NCBI RefSeq assembly: GCF_900499075.1
Contig: NZ_UIHC01000017.1
Coordinates: 1-62,266 of the forward strand
From: Roseinatronobacter ekhonensis
GTDB taxonomy: Bacteria; Pseudomonadota; Alphaproteobacteria; Rhodobacterales; Rhodobacteraceae
DNA: 62,266 bases
Direction of reading: 5' to 3'
Shown: in pieces, positions 1 to 9,895 of the stretch
Position numbering within the stretch: the stretch's first letter is position 1
Layout: each line of letters opens with the position of its first letter
Position numbers and translations under genes: made by a program
Notes under the pieces: model-generated
Databases searched by the model: none
What the model was told of the DNA's origin: nothing
What the model saw: the letters and a program-made list of their open reading frames with translations, nothing else

Positions 1-67
1 TGATCAGAGCTTGAAGCTCAGCACGGTCGGCGGGGCCAAGGTAAAGGCAAATGTCATTGCGTCTCAT
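1..67 (-). CDS. IS630-family transposase, N-terminal fragment running off the left edge
   Basis: The minus strand from an ATG at 65-67 reads MRRNDICLYLGPADRAELQA and continues off the window. This N-terminus (a short beta-strand, then a PADRAELQALI-type helix before the winged HTH) matches what I know of IS630/Tc1-like transposases of Rhodobacterales. Only 22 residues are visible, so the catalytic DDE domain cannot be checked. It could also be a truncated relic. It lies head-to-head with the next gene, which suggests the element inserted upstream of that gene. Confidence 0.55.
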   Translation of the reverse strand, partial: MRRNDICLYLGPADRAELQALI

Positions 68-125
68 GTCCCGAATATAGCACATCAGGCCCTCAATGGG
101 AATCCTGTGTCAGGTGGGGAACACT
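1..125. mobile_element. Probable end of an IS630-type insertion sequence
   Basis: The transposase start at 67 implies that the terminal repeat of the element lies just to its right, somewhere between 68 and about 150. IS630 elements insert at TA. The TA at 124-125 (CACTAGCTA context) is one candidate junction, but the other terminal repeat is outside the window, so the right boundary given here is a guess. Confidence 0.35.
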
Positions 126-150
126 AGCTACTACATCAACAGGAAACTTC

Positions 151-1302
151 TTGTTTGATATTAATGTGCGTCTTCTTCCGACCATAAGTAGACCGCACGC
201 AACTAACCAATTTGTTAATCAAAGCGTCTTCAATACTGTAAGCTACCTTGCTGGTGTGCGCCGAGTAGATATAACAAGAGTATATCCCGAAGCCCTCGAA
301 GACGCACGCCTTCTTCCAAGTGGTGCCGATTTAGCTTTGAATAAGCTAACGCACCACGATGGGACGGCCTTATCATTCTGGTCAGAAGCTCGCCCCAAAA
401 TCCTTGCCCAAGGCGAAGCTTGGCGCTTCTGGGTTGAGTGGTATGAAAACGCGCTCTATGGCCGCCCGCAAGACTACGACCTGCTCACCACGATCGCCCT
501 CATCGACCCCGCCGACTGGGACAAAGGCGCCGACCACGTCAACGCGCTGATCGCGAAAATCTGGCTCGAACACATCGCCGAAACCCGTCCCTTGGGCGAG
601 GACGAGATCGACATCGGCCCCGATGGTCTGTGGCACCGCACCGGCAAATCCGACATCGACGGTGACATTTTTCAAGACGCCGTCGAAAGCGTGCAGGATG
701 AGATCGCAAACTTGCGAAGCAAGCTGCAAGGCCCGCAGGGCAACATGTTCACGGCGCTTGTGTCTGACCTCGACCTGCTCGACCAACGCATCGCCCGGCA
801 CCCCGACCGCCCTTTGCGCCTGCATGACGTATTCATCCGCGTCCAAGGCCACATCGCGCGCAACTTGCAGAGCGGCGAGTTGCCCGATGATGATTGCGTG
901 CGCGACCTGTCCTCGGTTCTCGGCAACGCCGCGCTCGATATGTGCAACGCCTTCGACAAGACGAAATCGGTCGTTCAGAAGCGGATCGCTGTGCGGTTTG
1001 ATGAGGCGGACGAACAGACTCGCGATGATCTGAAACTGATTGCCGACGGTGCGGCGCAGATTTCCGATGCAGAACTTGCAAAAGAGTTCATCGACGATGC
1101 AGAGGTAATTGCGGATGAAGCAATCCCGCTCGCGGAAAAGACGTCCACGCTCTACCGCTTGCAAACGAGGCTCGCTCGGATCGTTAGCAAAGATGGCAAA
1201 AACCTTGTTGATGCGCTCTGTTTAATTGGTGCAATGGGGAGTGGCATGGGCGGTTTGGCATGGGTCACAATGACGCTTCTTCGTTTTATCATCGGTCCCT
1301 AA
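151..1302 (+). CDS. Hypothetical protein with C-terminal membrane segment, possibly 5'-truncated
   Basis: I do not recognise a named family, although the block [16 protein letters not shown] followed by [17 protein letters not shown] is a pattern I associate with hypothetical proteins common in Rhodobacteraceae. The frame is open from base 4, with no ATG before the TTG at 151, which is used here as a provisional start. Residues 170-340 are helical and charged. A glycine-rich hydrophobic stretch at about 355-380 looks like a single membrane anchor. Bases 130-360 are clearly more AT-rich than the rest of the gene, so the 5' part may be foreign or fused, or the original start may have been lost to the insertion sequence on the left. 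It sits where murC or its small companions would be expected upstream of murB. Confidence 0.6.
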   Translation: MFDINVRLLPTISRPHATNQFVNQSVFNTVSYLAGVRRVDITRVYPEALEDARLLPSGADLALNKLTHHDGTALSFWSEARPKILAQGEAWRFWVEWYENALYGRPQDYDLLTTIALIDPADWDKGADHVNALIAKIWLEHIAETRPLGEDEIDIGPDGLWHRTGKSDIDGDIFQDAVESVQDEIANLRSKLQGPQGNMFTALVSDLDLLDQRIARHPDRPLRLHDVFIRVQGHIARNLQSGELPDDDCVRDLSSVLGNAALDMCNAFDKTKSVVQKRIAVRFDEADEQTRDDLKLIADGAAQISDAELAKEFIDDAEVIADEAIPLAEKTSTLYRLQTRLARIVSKDGKNLVDALCLIGAMGSGMGGLAWVTMTLLRFIIGP

Positions 1303-1307
1303 CCCCC

Positions 1308-1342
1308 TTCATCTTGCCCCAAATACTCACACTCCCGCCGCC
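1308..1342 (+). repeat. Dispersed intergenic repeat, copy 1
   Basis: Bases 1308-1328 read TTCATCTTGC-CCC-AAATACTC, followed by a C/G-rich tail (CCCGCCGCC). It lies 5 bases after the stop of the 383-residue gene and ahead of murB. The same 21 bases occur in perfect inverted orientation at 57724-57744, and close variants occur at 50841, 52819 and 57883. The position behind a gene suggests a role in transcript ends, but here the tail does not form a clear hairpin. Confidence 0.7.
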
Positions 1343-1405
1343 CCACCACCAAGCGACCGCCCCGCATATCTGGACACCCTCCGCAACCTGCGCTACCCCA
1401 CCCAC

Positions 1406-2374
1406 ATGCAACCCGACCAGATCGCCATACGCGGCCAACTCACCCCGAACCGCCCGCTCGACAGTCTGACATGGCTGCGCGTGGGTGGGCCTGCGGATTG
1501 GTTGTTCCAGCCCGCCGATGCGGAGGATCTGGCCGATTTCCTGCGCCAGCTTGCGCCTGAAATCCCTGTGTTCCCCATGGGTGTCGGGTCCAACCTCATT
1601 GTGCGGGATGGCGGTATTCGGGCGGTGGTGATCCGGCTGGGGCGGGGCTTCAACGGCATCGACATCGCCGAGCATATCACCGCCGGGGCCGCCGCGCTGG
1701 ACGCCCATGTTGCCCGCAAGGCGGCGGATGCGGGGCGTGACCTGACCTTCCTGCGCACCATCCCCGGCAGCATCGGAGGTGCTGTGCGGATGAATGCGGG
1801 GTGCTACGGGTCATATGTCAAAGATCACCTGATCGAGATCACCGCCATCGACCGCACGGGCGTGACACACACCATCCCGGCGGACGCGCTGAACTTAACC
1901 TACCGCCAATCCGACCTGCCCGAGGGCATGGTCATCACCCAAGCCCGCTTTCACGCGTCCGAAGGCGACCCGGCCAGCTTGCATGCCCGAATGGAAGATC
2001 AACTCGCCAAGCGTGATGCAACGCAACCCACCAAGGACCGCAGCGCGGGATCGACCTTTCGCAACCCGGCGGGGTTTTCATCCACGGGCCAAGCGGATGA
2101 CAGCCACGAGCTGAAAGCGTGGAAGGTGATTGACGCCGCAGGCTTGCGCGGGGCAAAGCTGGGCGGCGCACAAATGTCGCCCAAGCACCCGAATTTTCTG
2201 GTCAACACCGGTGGCGCATCCGCCACGGAGTTGGAGGCTTTGGGCGAGGAAGTGCGAAAAAGGGTTTTGCAAGCCCGCGGCCTTTCGCTACACTGGGAAA
2301 TCATGCGTGTGGGCGAAGCAGGCCCATCCGCAAATCTGCCACCGTTGGTAACGGACGGGGCAGGGGCAGAATAA
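1406..2374 (+). CDS. murB: UDP-N-acetylenolpyruvoylglucosamine reductase
   Basis: MurB makes UDP-N-acetylmuramic acid by NADPH- and FAD-dependent reduction in the cytoplasm, the second committed step of peptidoglycan synthesis. The 322-residue product has the FAD-binding PCMH-type features: [14 protein letters not shown] near residue 20, [12 protein letters not shown] near 58-69, [14 protein letters not shown] near 120, and the serine-containing [11 protein letters not shown] motif near 215. It is a type I MurB by length. No good ribosome site precedes the ATG. It opens the visible part of the dcw cluster; ddl follows after 41 bases. Confidence 0.95.
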   Translation: MQPDQIAIRGQLTPNRPLDSLTWLRVGGPADWLFQPADAEDLADFLRQLAPEIPVFPMGVGSNLIVRDGGIRAVVIRLGRGFNGIDIAEHITAGAAALDAHVARKAADAGRDLTFLRTIPGSIGGAVRMNAGCYGSYVKDHLIEITAIDRTGVTHTIPADALNLTYRQSDLPEGMVITQARFHASEGDPASLHARMEDQLAKRDATQPTKDRSAGSTFRNPAGFSSTGQADDSHELKAWKVIDAAGLRGAKLGGAQMSPKHPNFLVNTGGASATELEALGEEVRKRVLQARGLSLHWEIMRVGEAGPSANLPPLVTDGAGAE

Positions 2375-2415
2375 CGCTTCGGAAAATCGAGGCATAACAG
2401 GCAACGGAATTGGGC

Positions 2416-3330
2416 ATGTCGAGCAGGGCAGCCCCCCGTATATGTGTTTTGAAGGGCGGACTCTCGGCTGAGCGCGAGGTGTCCCTGTCTTCGGGCCATG
2501 AATGCGCGCAGGCGCTACGGGTGGCAGGATTCGAGGTGATCGAACTGGACGCGCGCGGCGATGTCGCGCAGCGTTTGACAGAGATTGCTCCCGATATCGT
2601 GTTCAACGCGCTGCATGGCCGGTTCGGTGAGGATGGCTGCGTTCAGGGTATCCTTGAATGGCTGCGCATTCCTTATACGCATTCCGGCGTTCTGGCTTCG
2701 GCCTTGGCGATGGACAAGGCGCGGGCGAAAGCGGCCTATGTCGCGGTGGGATTGCCTGTGGTCGACAGCCGGATTGCGCCCAAGGCCGAGGTCATGGCCG
2801 CACATGTGTTGCCGCCGCCCTATGTTGTCAAACCCAACAATGAGGGGTCGTCTGTCGGCGTCTATCTGGTGCAGGAAGGTGCGAACACACCGCCGCGCCT
2901 GTCTGACGATATGCCCGCAGAGGTCATGGTCGAAGCCTTCGCGCCGGGGCGCGAGTTGACGACCACAGTGCTGGGCGACCGCGCGCTGACCGTGACCGAC
3001 ATCCTCACAGATGGCTGGTATGATTACGACGCGAAATACAAACCCGGCGGATCGCGCCATGTGCTGCCTGCCGATGTGCCGCAAGACATCTTTGACGCAT
3101 GTCTGGATTACGCGATGCGCGCGCATCGTGTGCTGGGCTGCCGCGGCATCAGCCGCACCGATTTTCGGTGGGACGAGAGCCGGGGGCTGGACGGGTTGAT
3201 CTTGCTAGAGACCAACACCCAGCCCGGTATGACACCGACATCGCTTGTGCCCGAACAGGCGGCGCAGTGTGGAACCGCTTTTGCCGATTTGTGCCGTCTT
3301 CTGGTCGAGGATGCCTCATGCGACCGGTAA
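2416..3330 (+). CDS. ddl: D-alanine--D-alanine ligase
   Basis: An ATP-grasp enzyme joining two D-alanines for the peptidoglycan pentapeptide. Visible motifs are [11 protein letters not shown] (N-terminal substrate site), [12 protein letters not shown], the ATP-grasp stretch [12 protein letters not shown] and the metal-binding [17 protein letters not shown] near the C-terminus. An in-frame TTG lies 6 bases upstream, but the ATG at 2416 ([15 protein letters not shown]) gives the normal short N-terminus; the product is 304 residues. Its 3' end overlaps the ftsQ start by 13 bases, implying translational coupling. Confidence 0.95.
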   Translation: MSSRAAPRICVLKGGLSAEREVSLSSGHECAQALRVAGFEVIELDARGDVAQRLTEIAPDIVFNALHGRFGEDGCVQGILEWLRIPYTHSGVLASALAMDKARAKAAYVAVGLPVVDSRIAPKAEVMAAHVLPPPYVVKPNNEGSSVGVYLVQEGANTPPRLSDDMPAEVMVEAFAPGRELTTTVLGDRALTVTDILTDGWYDYDAKYKPGGSRHVLPADVPQDIFDACLDYAMRAHRVLGCRGISRTDFRWDESRGLDGLILLETNTQPGMTPTSLVPEQAAQCGTAFADLCRLLVEDASCDR

Positions 3331-4526
3331 GGGATGATATGGATCGGGGCGGCGCGCCGGTTTCCGCGCAATCGCTGGAGCATTGCTTTTGGGACCATCT
3401 TGGCGCAACCCGTGCAGAGGAATACGCGTCGGAAGATATTCTGGACCTGTGTCCGGAGCCGGTGATGTTTCAAGACCCGCCTTTGGCGCCGGCGGAGCAT
3501 CCTGAACCGGTCCAGGATCTGACAGGCGGTTTCGACGACACCCTGCACGTCGCGCCGATGGAAGATCCGCAATCCGAGCGTCCGGCGCAGCACGGGTTCA
3601 GAACCGATCCTGCCGTGCGGTGGGACAATATTCGACCGGTTCCTCCGCAGACGCTGCGCAAGGCCGTGTCATTGGCGCAGACCCGTCGCGCGCGCTTGGC
3701 ATACCGGCTGCAACGTATCTGGCTGACGCCATTTTACCGTGCATGCATCACGCGGGGCCTGCCGCTTTTCTTGGTTCTGGGTGTGGTCGCGCTTGTGCTG
3801 TCCAATGCGCAGAACCGCGCTCAGATCGCACTTTGGGGCGACGCGGCCTATGCCGCGGTCGTTGATCGCCCCGAATTCATGGTGTCGTCGGTCACGGTGT
3901 CGCCTGTCGCGCCAGAACTGGACCGCTCTATCCGTGCGCGCTTGGCGGTGGAATTGCCTCGGTCGTCCTTTCGACTGGACCTGCCCGCGTTGCGTGCCGA
4001 AATCGAAGCTTACGACTCTGTCGCCGAAGCGGCGTTGCGCCTTGGCGCGGATGGCGCGCTGGTCGTGACGGTTCAGGAACGCGCGCCGGTCGTGTTGTGG
4101 CATTCCGGGCGTGAGCGGCAGTTGCTGGATATTGACGGGCATCGCGTTGCCATGCTGTCCGATGAGGCGGCCTTGCCCGATCTGCCCCTGATCGCGGGCG
4201 AAGGCGCCCAGGCCCATGTCCGAGAGGCGTTGGCGCTGCTGGATGCCGCGCTGCCCTTGGGGGAACGGTTGCGCGGGCTTGTGCGCGTCGGCGCGCGGCG
4301 TTGGGATGTGGTTCTGGACCGCGACCAACGTATCCGGCTGCCCGAGCGCGGTGCGATGCAGGCGCTGGAACGGGTTCTGGCGCTGGATCACGCCCAAGAC
4401 CTGTTGGCGCGCGATGTTCTGTCTGTCGATATGCGTAACCCCGCACGCCCCATTTTGCATGTTAGCCCCGGCGCGCTCGAAACCCTGCGCGCGATACGGG
4501 TCAATCCTTCGGAGGCTTCACAGTGA
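3318..4526 (+). CDS. ftsQ: Cell division protein FtsQ (DivIB), with a long cytoplasmic N-terminus
   Basis: FtsQ is a bitopic inner-membrane protein that connects cytoplasmic FtsA/FtsZ to the periplasmic division machinery. The 402-residue product has a single membrane segment at about residues 147-165 ([16 protein letters not shown]), then a POTRA domain and beta domain ([19 protein letters not shown] and following). Starts at ATG 3318 or ATG 3339 would give a 140-residue acidic, proline-rich cytoplasmic tail, much longer than the roughly 25 residues of E. coli FtsQ. Later in-frame ATGs at 3465 and 3558 could shorten it. It overlaps ddl upstream and ftsA downstream. Confidence 0.92.
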   Translation: MRPVRDDMDRGGAPVSAQSLEHCFWDHLGATRAEEYASEDILDLCPEPVMFQDPPLAPAEHPEPVQDLTGGFDDTLHVAPMEDPQSERPAQHGFRTDPAVRWDNIRPVPPQTLRKAVSLAQTRRARLAYRLQRIWLTPFYRACITRGLPLFLVLGVVALVLSNAQNRAQIALWGDAAYAAVVDRPEFMVSSVTVSPVAPELDRSIRARLAVELPRSSFRLDLPALRAEIEAYDSVAEAALRLGADGALVVTVQERAPVVLWHSGRERQLLDIDGHRVAMLSDEAALPDLPLIAGEGAQAHVREALALLDAALPLGERLRGLVRVGARRWDVVLDRDQRIRLPERGAMQALERVLALDHAQDLLARDVLSVDMRNPARPILHVSPGALETLRAIRVNPSEASQ

Positions 4527-5857
4527 TACCCGACCCCTACGCGTCCCAACGTGCCATGCGCCAGATGCGGCGTCTTGCCATTCAGCGCGGTGTGATTGGC
4601 GTGATCGACATTGGCAGCTATAAAGTGGCCGCTCTTGTCCTGAAGCTGGAACAGACCGGCCCCCGCGCCACGCCGGGCATTGGCAATATGGCAGGGCAGG
4701 CGGGGTTTCGGGTGATCGGTGCGGGCACCACCCAATCTTGCGGCGTGCGCTTTGGCGAAATCGCCGCGATGGCCGAAACCGAAAGTGCCGTGCGCACTGC
4801 ATTGCAGGCCGCGCAGAAAATGGCGCGCGCGCGGGTGGATCATGTCATCGTCTGCCTGTCGGGGGGGGCACCGCGCTCTTACGGGCTGGCGGGCGAGGTG
4901 GCGATCGACGGCGCCAGTGTGGTTGAAAACGATATCGCGCAGGTCATGGCGAATTGCGACATGCCCGATATTGGGCGCGGGCGCGATGTTCTGCATGCCC
5001 AACCCATCAATTTTGCGCTGGACCACCGCACCGGCCTGTCGGACCCGCGCGGCCAGTCGGGCCGGAGCCTGTCTTGCGATATGCATATGGTCACCGTCGA
5101 TACCGCCTTGGTGCGCGACATCTGCAACTGCCTTCGCCGTTGCGACGTGGAGGTCGCCGGTGTAACCGCAAGCGCCTATGCCACCGGCATGTCGGCACTG
5201 GTCGAGGATGAGCAGGAACTGGGCGCCGCCTGTATAGACCTTGGGGCGGGCGTGTCGGGTGTGTCGATCTTCATGAAAAAGCACATGATCTATACCGACA
5301 GCGTGCGCATGGGCGGCGCGCTTGTGACCTCTGACATCAGTCAGGGCTTGCAGGTGGATTTCGCCACGGCGGAACGGCTGAAAACAATCCACGGCGGGGT
5401 GCAAGCCACCTCTATGGACGACCGCGAGATGATCGAGATCGGCGGCAATTCCGGCGACTGGGACAAGGATCGCCGCACCATCAGCCGGTCAGAGCTGATC
5501 GGCATAATGCGCCCGCGCATCGAAGAGATCCTTGAGCATGTCCGCGCGCGTCTGGATGCGGCGGGCTTCAACCATCTGCCCAGCCAGCAGGTCGTTCTGA
5601 CCGGCGGGGCCGCGCAGGTGCCGGGGCTGGACGGGTTGGCGGCGCGCATTTTCGGCCAGCAGGTCCGGCTTGGCCGCCCCGTGCGTGTGCGCGGGTTGCC
5701 GCAAGCCGCCTCTGGCCCCGCGTTTTCCAGCGCTGTGGGTCTGTGCGTGCTGGCAACCCACCCGCAAGATGAATGGTGGGATTTCGACCTGCCCATCGAA
5801 AGCTACCCGGCGCGTTCACTGAAGCGCGCTGTCAAGTGGTTTCGCGACAACTGGTAA
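4523..5857 (+). CDS. ftsA: Cell division protein FtsA
   Basis: An actin-like ATPase that tethers FtsZ filaments to the membrane. GTG start at 4523, with the ftsQ stop inside the GTGA overlap and a GGAGG ribosome site at 4511-4515. Visible motifs are the phosphate-1 motif IGVIDIGSYKVAAL near residues 30-43, CIDLGAGVSGVSIF (phosphate 2) and VVLTGGAAQVPGLDGL (adenosine motif). The C-terminus ends in a basic and aromatic helix (LKRAVKWFRDNW), the usual amphipathic membrane-targeting sequence. 444 residues is normal for alphaproteobacteria. Confidence 0.95.
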   Translation: MIPDPYASQRAMRQMRRLAIQRGVIGVIDIGSYKVAALVLKLEQTGPRATPGIGNMAGQAGFRVIGAGTTQSCGVRFGEIAAMAETESAVRTALQAAQKMARARVDHVIVCLSGGAPRSYGLAGEVAIDGASVVENDIAQVMANCDMPDIGRGRDVLHAQPINFALDHRTGLSDPRGQSGRSLSCDMHMVTVDTALVRDICNCLRRCDVEVAGVTASAYATGMSALVEDEQELGAACIDLGAGVSGVSIFMKKHMIYTDSVRMGGALVTSDISQGLQVDFATAERLKTIHGGVQATSMDDREMIEIGGNSGDWDKDRRTISRSELIGIMRPRIEEILEHVRARLDAAGFNHLPSQQVVLTGGAAQVPGLDGLAARIFGQQVRLGRPVRVRGLPQAASGPAFSSAVGLCVLATHPQDEWWDFDLPIESYPARSLKRAVKWFRDNW

Positions 5858-6043
5858 CACCAATATATGCTTAGGCTGTGGAAATGCGGCAGTTTTACAA
5901 CAAGGTAGGTGCAGATTTGGTGGCAAAACGTGACTTTTTTGATGACCTCTGCGGGCAAGACCTGTAGGATTCCTAGAAAATCGGCAAAACCGGCGCGCAG
6001 GGTGGTCTGCACAACGGCCGGTCAAAAAGAGGCGGAGTAGGCA

Positions 6044-7783
6044 ATGGCATTGAATTTCGTGCAGACAGAACAGCGCAACGAACTGGCACCGCGCATCACC
6101 GTATTCGGTGTGGGCGGCGCAGGCGGCAATGCCGTCAACAACATGATCGAGCAAAGCCTTGAAGGCGTCGATTTCGTTGTGGCCAATACCGATGCGCAGG
6201 CCCTGCAACAAAACCGCGCGCAGGGGCGCATTCAGATGGGTGTGAAAATCACCGAAGGTCTGGGTGCCGGCGCGCGCGCCTCTGTCGGCTCTGCCGCCGC
6301 CGAGGAAACCATTGAAGAGATCATCGACCATCTGGCGGGCGCGCATATGTGCTTTATCACTGCTGGTATGGGCGGCGGGACCGGCACGGGTGCCGCCCCG
6401 ATCATCGCGCAGGCTGCGCGTGAATTGGGCGTTCTGACCGTTGGTGTTGTCACCAAGCCGTTCCAGTTCGAAGGCGGCAAGCGCATGCGTCAGGCCGAAG
6501 AGGGCATCGAGGCGCTGCAAAAGGTGGTCGACACGCTGATCATCATTCCCAACCAGAACCTGTTCCGTCTGGCCAATGAGCGTACCACCTTCACCGAAGC
6601 CTTCGCCATGGCTGATGACGTGCTCTATCAGGGCGTGAAGGGTGTGACCGACCTGATGGTGCGCCCGGGCCTGATCAACCTCGATTTTGCCGATGTTCGG
6701 GCCGTGATGGACGAAATGGGCAAGGCGATGATGGGCACGGGCGAAGCGTCCGGCGAAGATCGTGCTGTGCAGGCCGCCGAAAAGGCCATCGCCAACCCGC
6801 TTCTGGATGAAATCAGCCTGAATGGCGCGCGTGGTGTCCTGATCAACATCACCGGCGGGCATGATCTGACTCTCTTCGAGCTTGACGATGCCGCCAACCG
6901 CATCCGCGAGAAGGTCGACCCAGAGGCGAATATCATCATCGGCTCCACGCTGGACCCGTCGATGGAAGGGATGATCCGGGTCTCTGTCGTGGCCACTGGC
7001 ATTGATGTCGATGTCGAACACAAGGCCGAGGCACCGCGTGAGGCCGCGTCCTTTGTTGACCGCGCCGCCGCCGAGCCGTTGCGCATGGCTGAACCCGTGG
7101 CACGCGCGCCGCAGCCCCAGCCTGCGCCGCAAGCGCAGCCGGAACAAGCCAACCTGTTTGCGTCCGAGCGTGCGGCGCCTGCGCACGAGCAGCCCGCCGC
7201 CTACCAGCCGCGTCAGGCAGAAGCTCAGCCGCGGCCCTATGCACCAGAGCCACAGCGTCCGCGTTTCGGCGGCCAAGCCGCGCCGCAACCAAGCCCTGCA
7301 GCCTATCAACCCCAGCAACCGCAGCACCATGCCGAAGAGCGGTTCGACCTGGATGAGGTGTTCGAAGAACAGGCGCCGGCCGCTGAGCAGTCCGGCCCTT
7401 CAGGCTTTACCGCGCCGCGTCGCAATGCACCGGGTAGCCCGTCACCTGAAACGCTGGCTCGGTTGCAGCAGGCGGTTCGCAAAGAGCCGGAGAACCGCGG
7501 TGGCTACAGCCGTCCCGCGCATGCTCCGATGCCGCCGCGAGAGGCACCTGTCGCGGATCGCGCACCCCGTGCGCAGCCACAGCAACAGCCAGAGGCCGAG
7601 AAAACAGGGCGCTTTGGTATCGGGTCTTTCATAAGCCGGATGGCAGGGCAATCGCATGACAGCGGCAATGCGCATGCGCGTCACGCCGCCCAGCCGACCC
7701 CGTCTTACGAGGAAGAAGCAGAGCGTGCGCATCCCGATGAGCGGATTGAAATTCCCGCTTTCTTGCGGCGTCAGGCCAACTGA
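6044..7783 (+). CDS. ftsZ: Cell division protein FtsZ
   Basis: Tubulin-like GTPase that forms the Z ring. The GTP-binding signature GGGTGTG is at about residues 110-116; the T7 synergy loop region ([15 protein letters not shown]) and the rest of the globular core run to about residue 320. Then comes a very long, Q/P/A-rich, probably disordered linker (about 330-560) and a conserved C-terminal peptide ([11 protein letters not shown]) for FtsA binding. The total of 579 residues is long compared with 383 in E. coli, but long linkers are usual in this group. A GGAG-type ribosome site precedes the ATG. The 186-base gap after ftsA holds no gene; it contains a GATTC (GANTC) methylation-type site at 5968-5972. 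Confidence 0.97.
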   Translation: MALNFVQTEQRNELAPRITVFGVGGAGGNAVNNMIEQSLEGVDFVVANTDAQALQQNRAQGRIQMGVKITEGLGAGARASVGSAAAEETIEEIIDHLAGAHMCFITAGMGGGTGTGAAPIIAQAARELGVLTVGVVTKPFQFEGGKRMRQAEEGIEALQKVVDTLIIIPNQNLFRLANERTTFTEAFAMADDVLYQGVKGVTDLMVRPGLINLDFADVRAVMDEMGKAMMGTGEASGEDRAVQAAEKAIANPLLDEISLNGARGVLINITGGHDLTLFELDDAANRIREKVDPEANIIIGSTLDPSMEGMIRVSVVATGIDVDVEHKAEAPREAASFVDRAAAEPLRMAEPVARAPQPQPAPQAQPEQANLFASERAAPAHEQPAAYQPRQAEAQPRPYAPEPQRPRFGGQAAPQPSPAAYQPQQPQHHAEERFDLDEVFEEQAPAAEQSGPSGFTAPRRNAPGSPSPETLARLQQAVRKEPENRGGYSRPAHAPMPPREAPVADRAPRAQPQQQPEAEKTGRFGIGSFISRMAGQSHDSGNAHARHAAQPTPSYEEEAERAHPDERIEIPAFLRRQAN

Positions 7784-7818
7784 CGCGCGAACACCGATCA
7801 CATTGCAATCAAGAAATT

Positions 7819-7840
7819 GGCCGGATTACCCGGCCTTTTT
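7819..7840 (+). terminator. Rho-independent terminator after ftsZ
   Basis: A 6-bp GC stem GGCCGG/CCGGCC (7819-7824 and 7830-7835) with loop ATTAC is followed directly by five T residues. It begins 35 bases past the ftsZ stop and separates the fts operon from lpxC, which must therefore have its own promoter in 7841-8007. Confidence 0.78.
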
Positions 7841-8007
7841 CTATTTATATCAGTGTGTTGAGAGTGTTTTTTCAAAATGTGCGGTTTTTCGCCAATTGTC
7901 ACGCCCGTTGTTACAATGGGTCACAATCTGTGAGTTGCGATTGAGGCGCCATCAGGATTACCAACGCGTAAACAGGCCCGCAGAGGTCACAGGCGTAGGT
8001 GGTAGAC

Positions 8008-8919
8008 ATGCAAAGAACGGTAACACGCGACATCGCGATCAATGGGATCGGGCTTCATGGTGGCAAGCCGGTGCGCATGGTTGTGCGTCCGGCACCGGCC
8101 GATACTGGCCTGTCCTTTTACCGTACCGACCTTGGCGGCAAGATAGCCGTGGACCCCGCGAACTGGGTGGAAGCCAGCCTTTGCACTATTCTGCGCAATG
8201 ATGCAGGGCAAGAGGTGCGCACGGTCGAACACTTGCTGGCCGCGTTGCATGGCTGCGGCGTCCACAATGCGCTGATCGAAATTGACGGGCCGGAAGTGCC
8301 TATCCTTGATGGTAGCGCCGCACCTTTCGTGCGCCGGATTCTGGAAGCGGGAATGACCGAATGCAGCGCTCCCTTGACTGTGTTGCGTATCCTGCGGGAA
8401 GTCACCGTGCGGCGTGAAGAGGCGCGCGCGACTTTGCGGCCCGCCGATGAATTCCGCATGTCGTTCGATATTGCCTTCGCAGATCCTGCCATCGGCACCC
8501 AAACCGCCAGCATGGGCCTGCACAATGGCACATTTCTGCGCGAACTCAGCGATTGCCGTACATTTTGCATGCGCGGCGATGTCGAGAAAATGCAAGCGAA
8601 CGGATTGGCGCTTGGCGGCACGCTGGAAAACGCTGTCGTGTTCGACCGCGGCCGCGTGCTGAGCCCCGGCGGCCTGCGCCGCCGGGATGAGCCTGTCCGC
8701 CACAAGATGCTTGATGCAATGGGCGATCTGTATGTTCTGGGCCGTCCGTTGCTGGGCCATTACGAGGGCGTTCGCGCCGGACATGCGTTGACCGGTCTGC
8801 TGTTGAAAGCACTTCTGGCAGACCCGCAAAACTACCGCATGGAGCAGTGCGATGCGCAGTTGCGTGCGCGGTTGCCCGGTATGGGAACAAGTTTGCGCGA
8901 CCTTCCACTTTCCGCCTGA
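8008..8919 (+). CDS. lpxC: UDP-3-O-acyl-N-acetylglucosamine deacetylase
   Basis: Zinc-dependent cytoplasmic deacetylase, the committed step of lipid A synthesis. The start at ATG 8008 gives MQRTVTRDIAINGIGLHGGK, which aligns with family N-termini; an in-frame GTG lies 9 bases upstream. Zinc and catalytic motifs are visible: TVEHLLAALHGCG near residues 75-87 and HKMLDAMGDLYVLGRP near 232-247. The product is 303 residues. The gene stands alone behind the ftsZ terminator, as is typical of the end of a dcw cluster. Confidence 0.95.
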   Translation: MQRTVTRDIAINGIGLHGGKPVRMVVRPAPADTGLSFYRTDLGGKIAVDPANWVEASLCTILRNDAGQEVRTVEHLLAALHGCGVHNALIEIDGPEVPILDGSAAPFVRRILEAGMTECSAPLTVLRILREVTVRREEARATLRPADEFRMSFDIAFADPAIGTQTASMGLHNGTFLRELSDCRTFCMRGDVEKMQANGLALGGTLENAVVFDRGRVLSPGGLRRRDEPVRHKMLDAMGDLYVLGRPLLGHYEGVRAGHALTGLLLKALLADPQNYRMEQCDAQLRARLPGMGTSLRDLPLSA

Positions 8920-9015
8920 CCGGCGCTTTGCGCAAAGTCGCAAAAGGCGTTTTGCGCCCGTGATTTTTCTGTGCTACGACCTTTCAAGATGCTGACGGGA
9001 TGGGGTGCTGCCGAC

Positions 9016-9858
9016 ATGATCGCTGATCGTGGAATTCTGCGTTTTGGGCTGACATGCGCTGTCGTGGCGCTGCTTGCCGGTTGTGCGGCAAAGGATGGGC
9101 CCGACGAATCCCTGTCGTCCTTCTCTGCCGAAGAAATTTACAAGCGCGGCGAATATGAATTGGAAACATCACGCCGGTCTTCGGACTCGCTGCGGTATTT
9201 CAAGGAAATTGAACGGCTGTATCCGTATACCGAATGGTCGCGCAGAGCATTGATCATGCAGGCCTTCGCGCATCACCGCGCGCGCGAGTACGAGGATAGC
9301 CGCGCCGCGGCGCAGCGTTTTCTGGACACATATCCCGGCGATAAGGACGCGCCCTATGCTGCCTACCTGCTGGCGTTGTCGTTTTATGACCAGATCGACG
9401 AAGTGGGGCGCGATCAGGGGCTGACATTCCAAGCATTGCAGCATTTGCGCCGTGTGATCGAGGAATATCCCGATACCGATTATGCCCGGTCCGCGGTTTT
9501 GAAATTTGAGCTGGCTTTCGACCATCTGGCGGCCAAGGAAATGGAAATCGGTCGCTACTACCTGAAGCGCGGCAATTACAATGCGGCGATCAACCGGTTC
9601 CGCGTTGTGGTCGAGGATTTCCAGACTTCGACCCACACGCCCGAAGCGCTGCACCGGCTGGTAGAGGCCTATCTCTCACTTGGCCTGCGTGACGAGGCGC
9701 AGACCGCTGGCGCCGTTCTGGGTTACAACTTCGAGGCCAACCCCTTCTATCAGGATAGTTTTGCGCTGCTGACCGGGCAGGGGCTGTCCCCAGAGGTGCA
9801 GGGAGAGGGCTGGTTGCAATCCATCTACCGCCAGTCGATTCTGGGGAGATGGCTCTGA
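9016..9858 (+). CDS. bamD: Outer membrane assembly lipoprotein BamD
   Basis: Lipoprotein of the BAM complex, anchored in the inner leaflet of the outer membrane. The signal peptide ends in the lipobox LLAGC with acylated Cys23, using ATG 9016; a GTG at 8971 and an ATG at 8989 are longer alternatives that would spoil the signal peptide. The mature part shows TPR-like helices, including EIYKRGEYELE, YPYTEWSRRALIMQAFAHHR and FPLK-like pairs up to residue 250. 280 residues is the expected length. recN follows after 37 bases. Confidence 0.93.
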   Translation: MIADRGILRFGLTCAVVALLAGCAAKDGPDESLSSFSAEEIYKRGEYELETSRRSSDSLRYFKEIERLYPYTEWSRRALIMQAFAHHRAREYEDSRAAAQRFLDTYPGDKDAPYAAYLLALSFYDQIDEVGRDQGLTFQALQHLRRVIEEYPDTDYARSAVLKFELAFDHLAAKEMEIGRYYLKRGNYNAAINRFRVVVEDFQTSTHTPEALHRLVEAYLSLGLRDEAQTAGAVLGYNFEANPFYQDSFALLTGQGLSPEVQGEGWLQSIYRQSILGRWL

Positions 9859-9895
9859 CCGCGCAGACCTCTGCGCGGGCGGGCTGACCGCTCTC

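Noticed and set aside
382-1164. A 260-codon minus-strand frame opposite the 383-residue gene
   Set aside because: It contains [15 protein letters not shown]-type low-complexity charge runs. The plus-strand frame has the better composition, and its [16 protein letters not shown]-type block is familiar.
5803-6043. A possible small minus-strand gene in the ftsA-ftsZ gap
   Set aside because: The 69-codon frame has no ribosome site and half of it is complement of ftsA. The gap looks like leader sequence for ftsZ.
5816-7330. A 504-codon open frame antisense to ftsZ
   Set aside because: It is the complement of a certain gene with strong GC codon bias. The protein is an Arg/His/Leu-rich string without recognisable motifs or a ribosome site.
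7841-8007. Exact promoter boxes for lpxC
   Set aside because: Several TTG-containing hexamers exist, but no -35/-10 pair with good spacing could be chosen with confidence.
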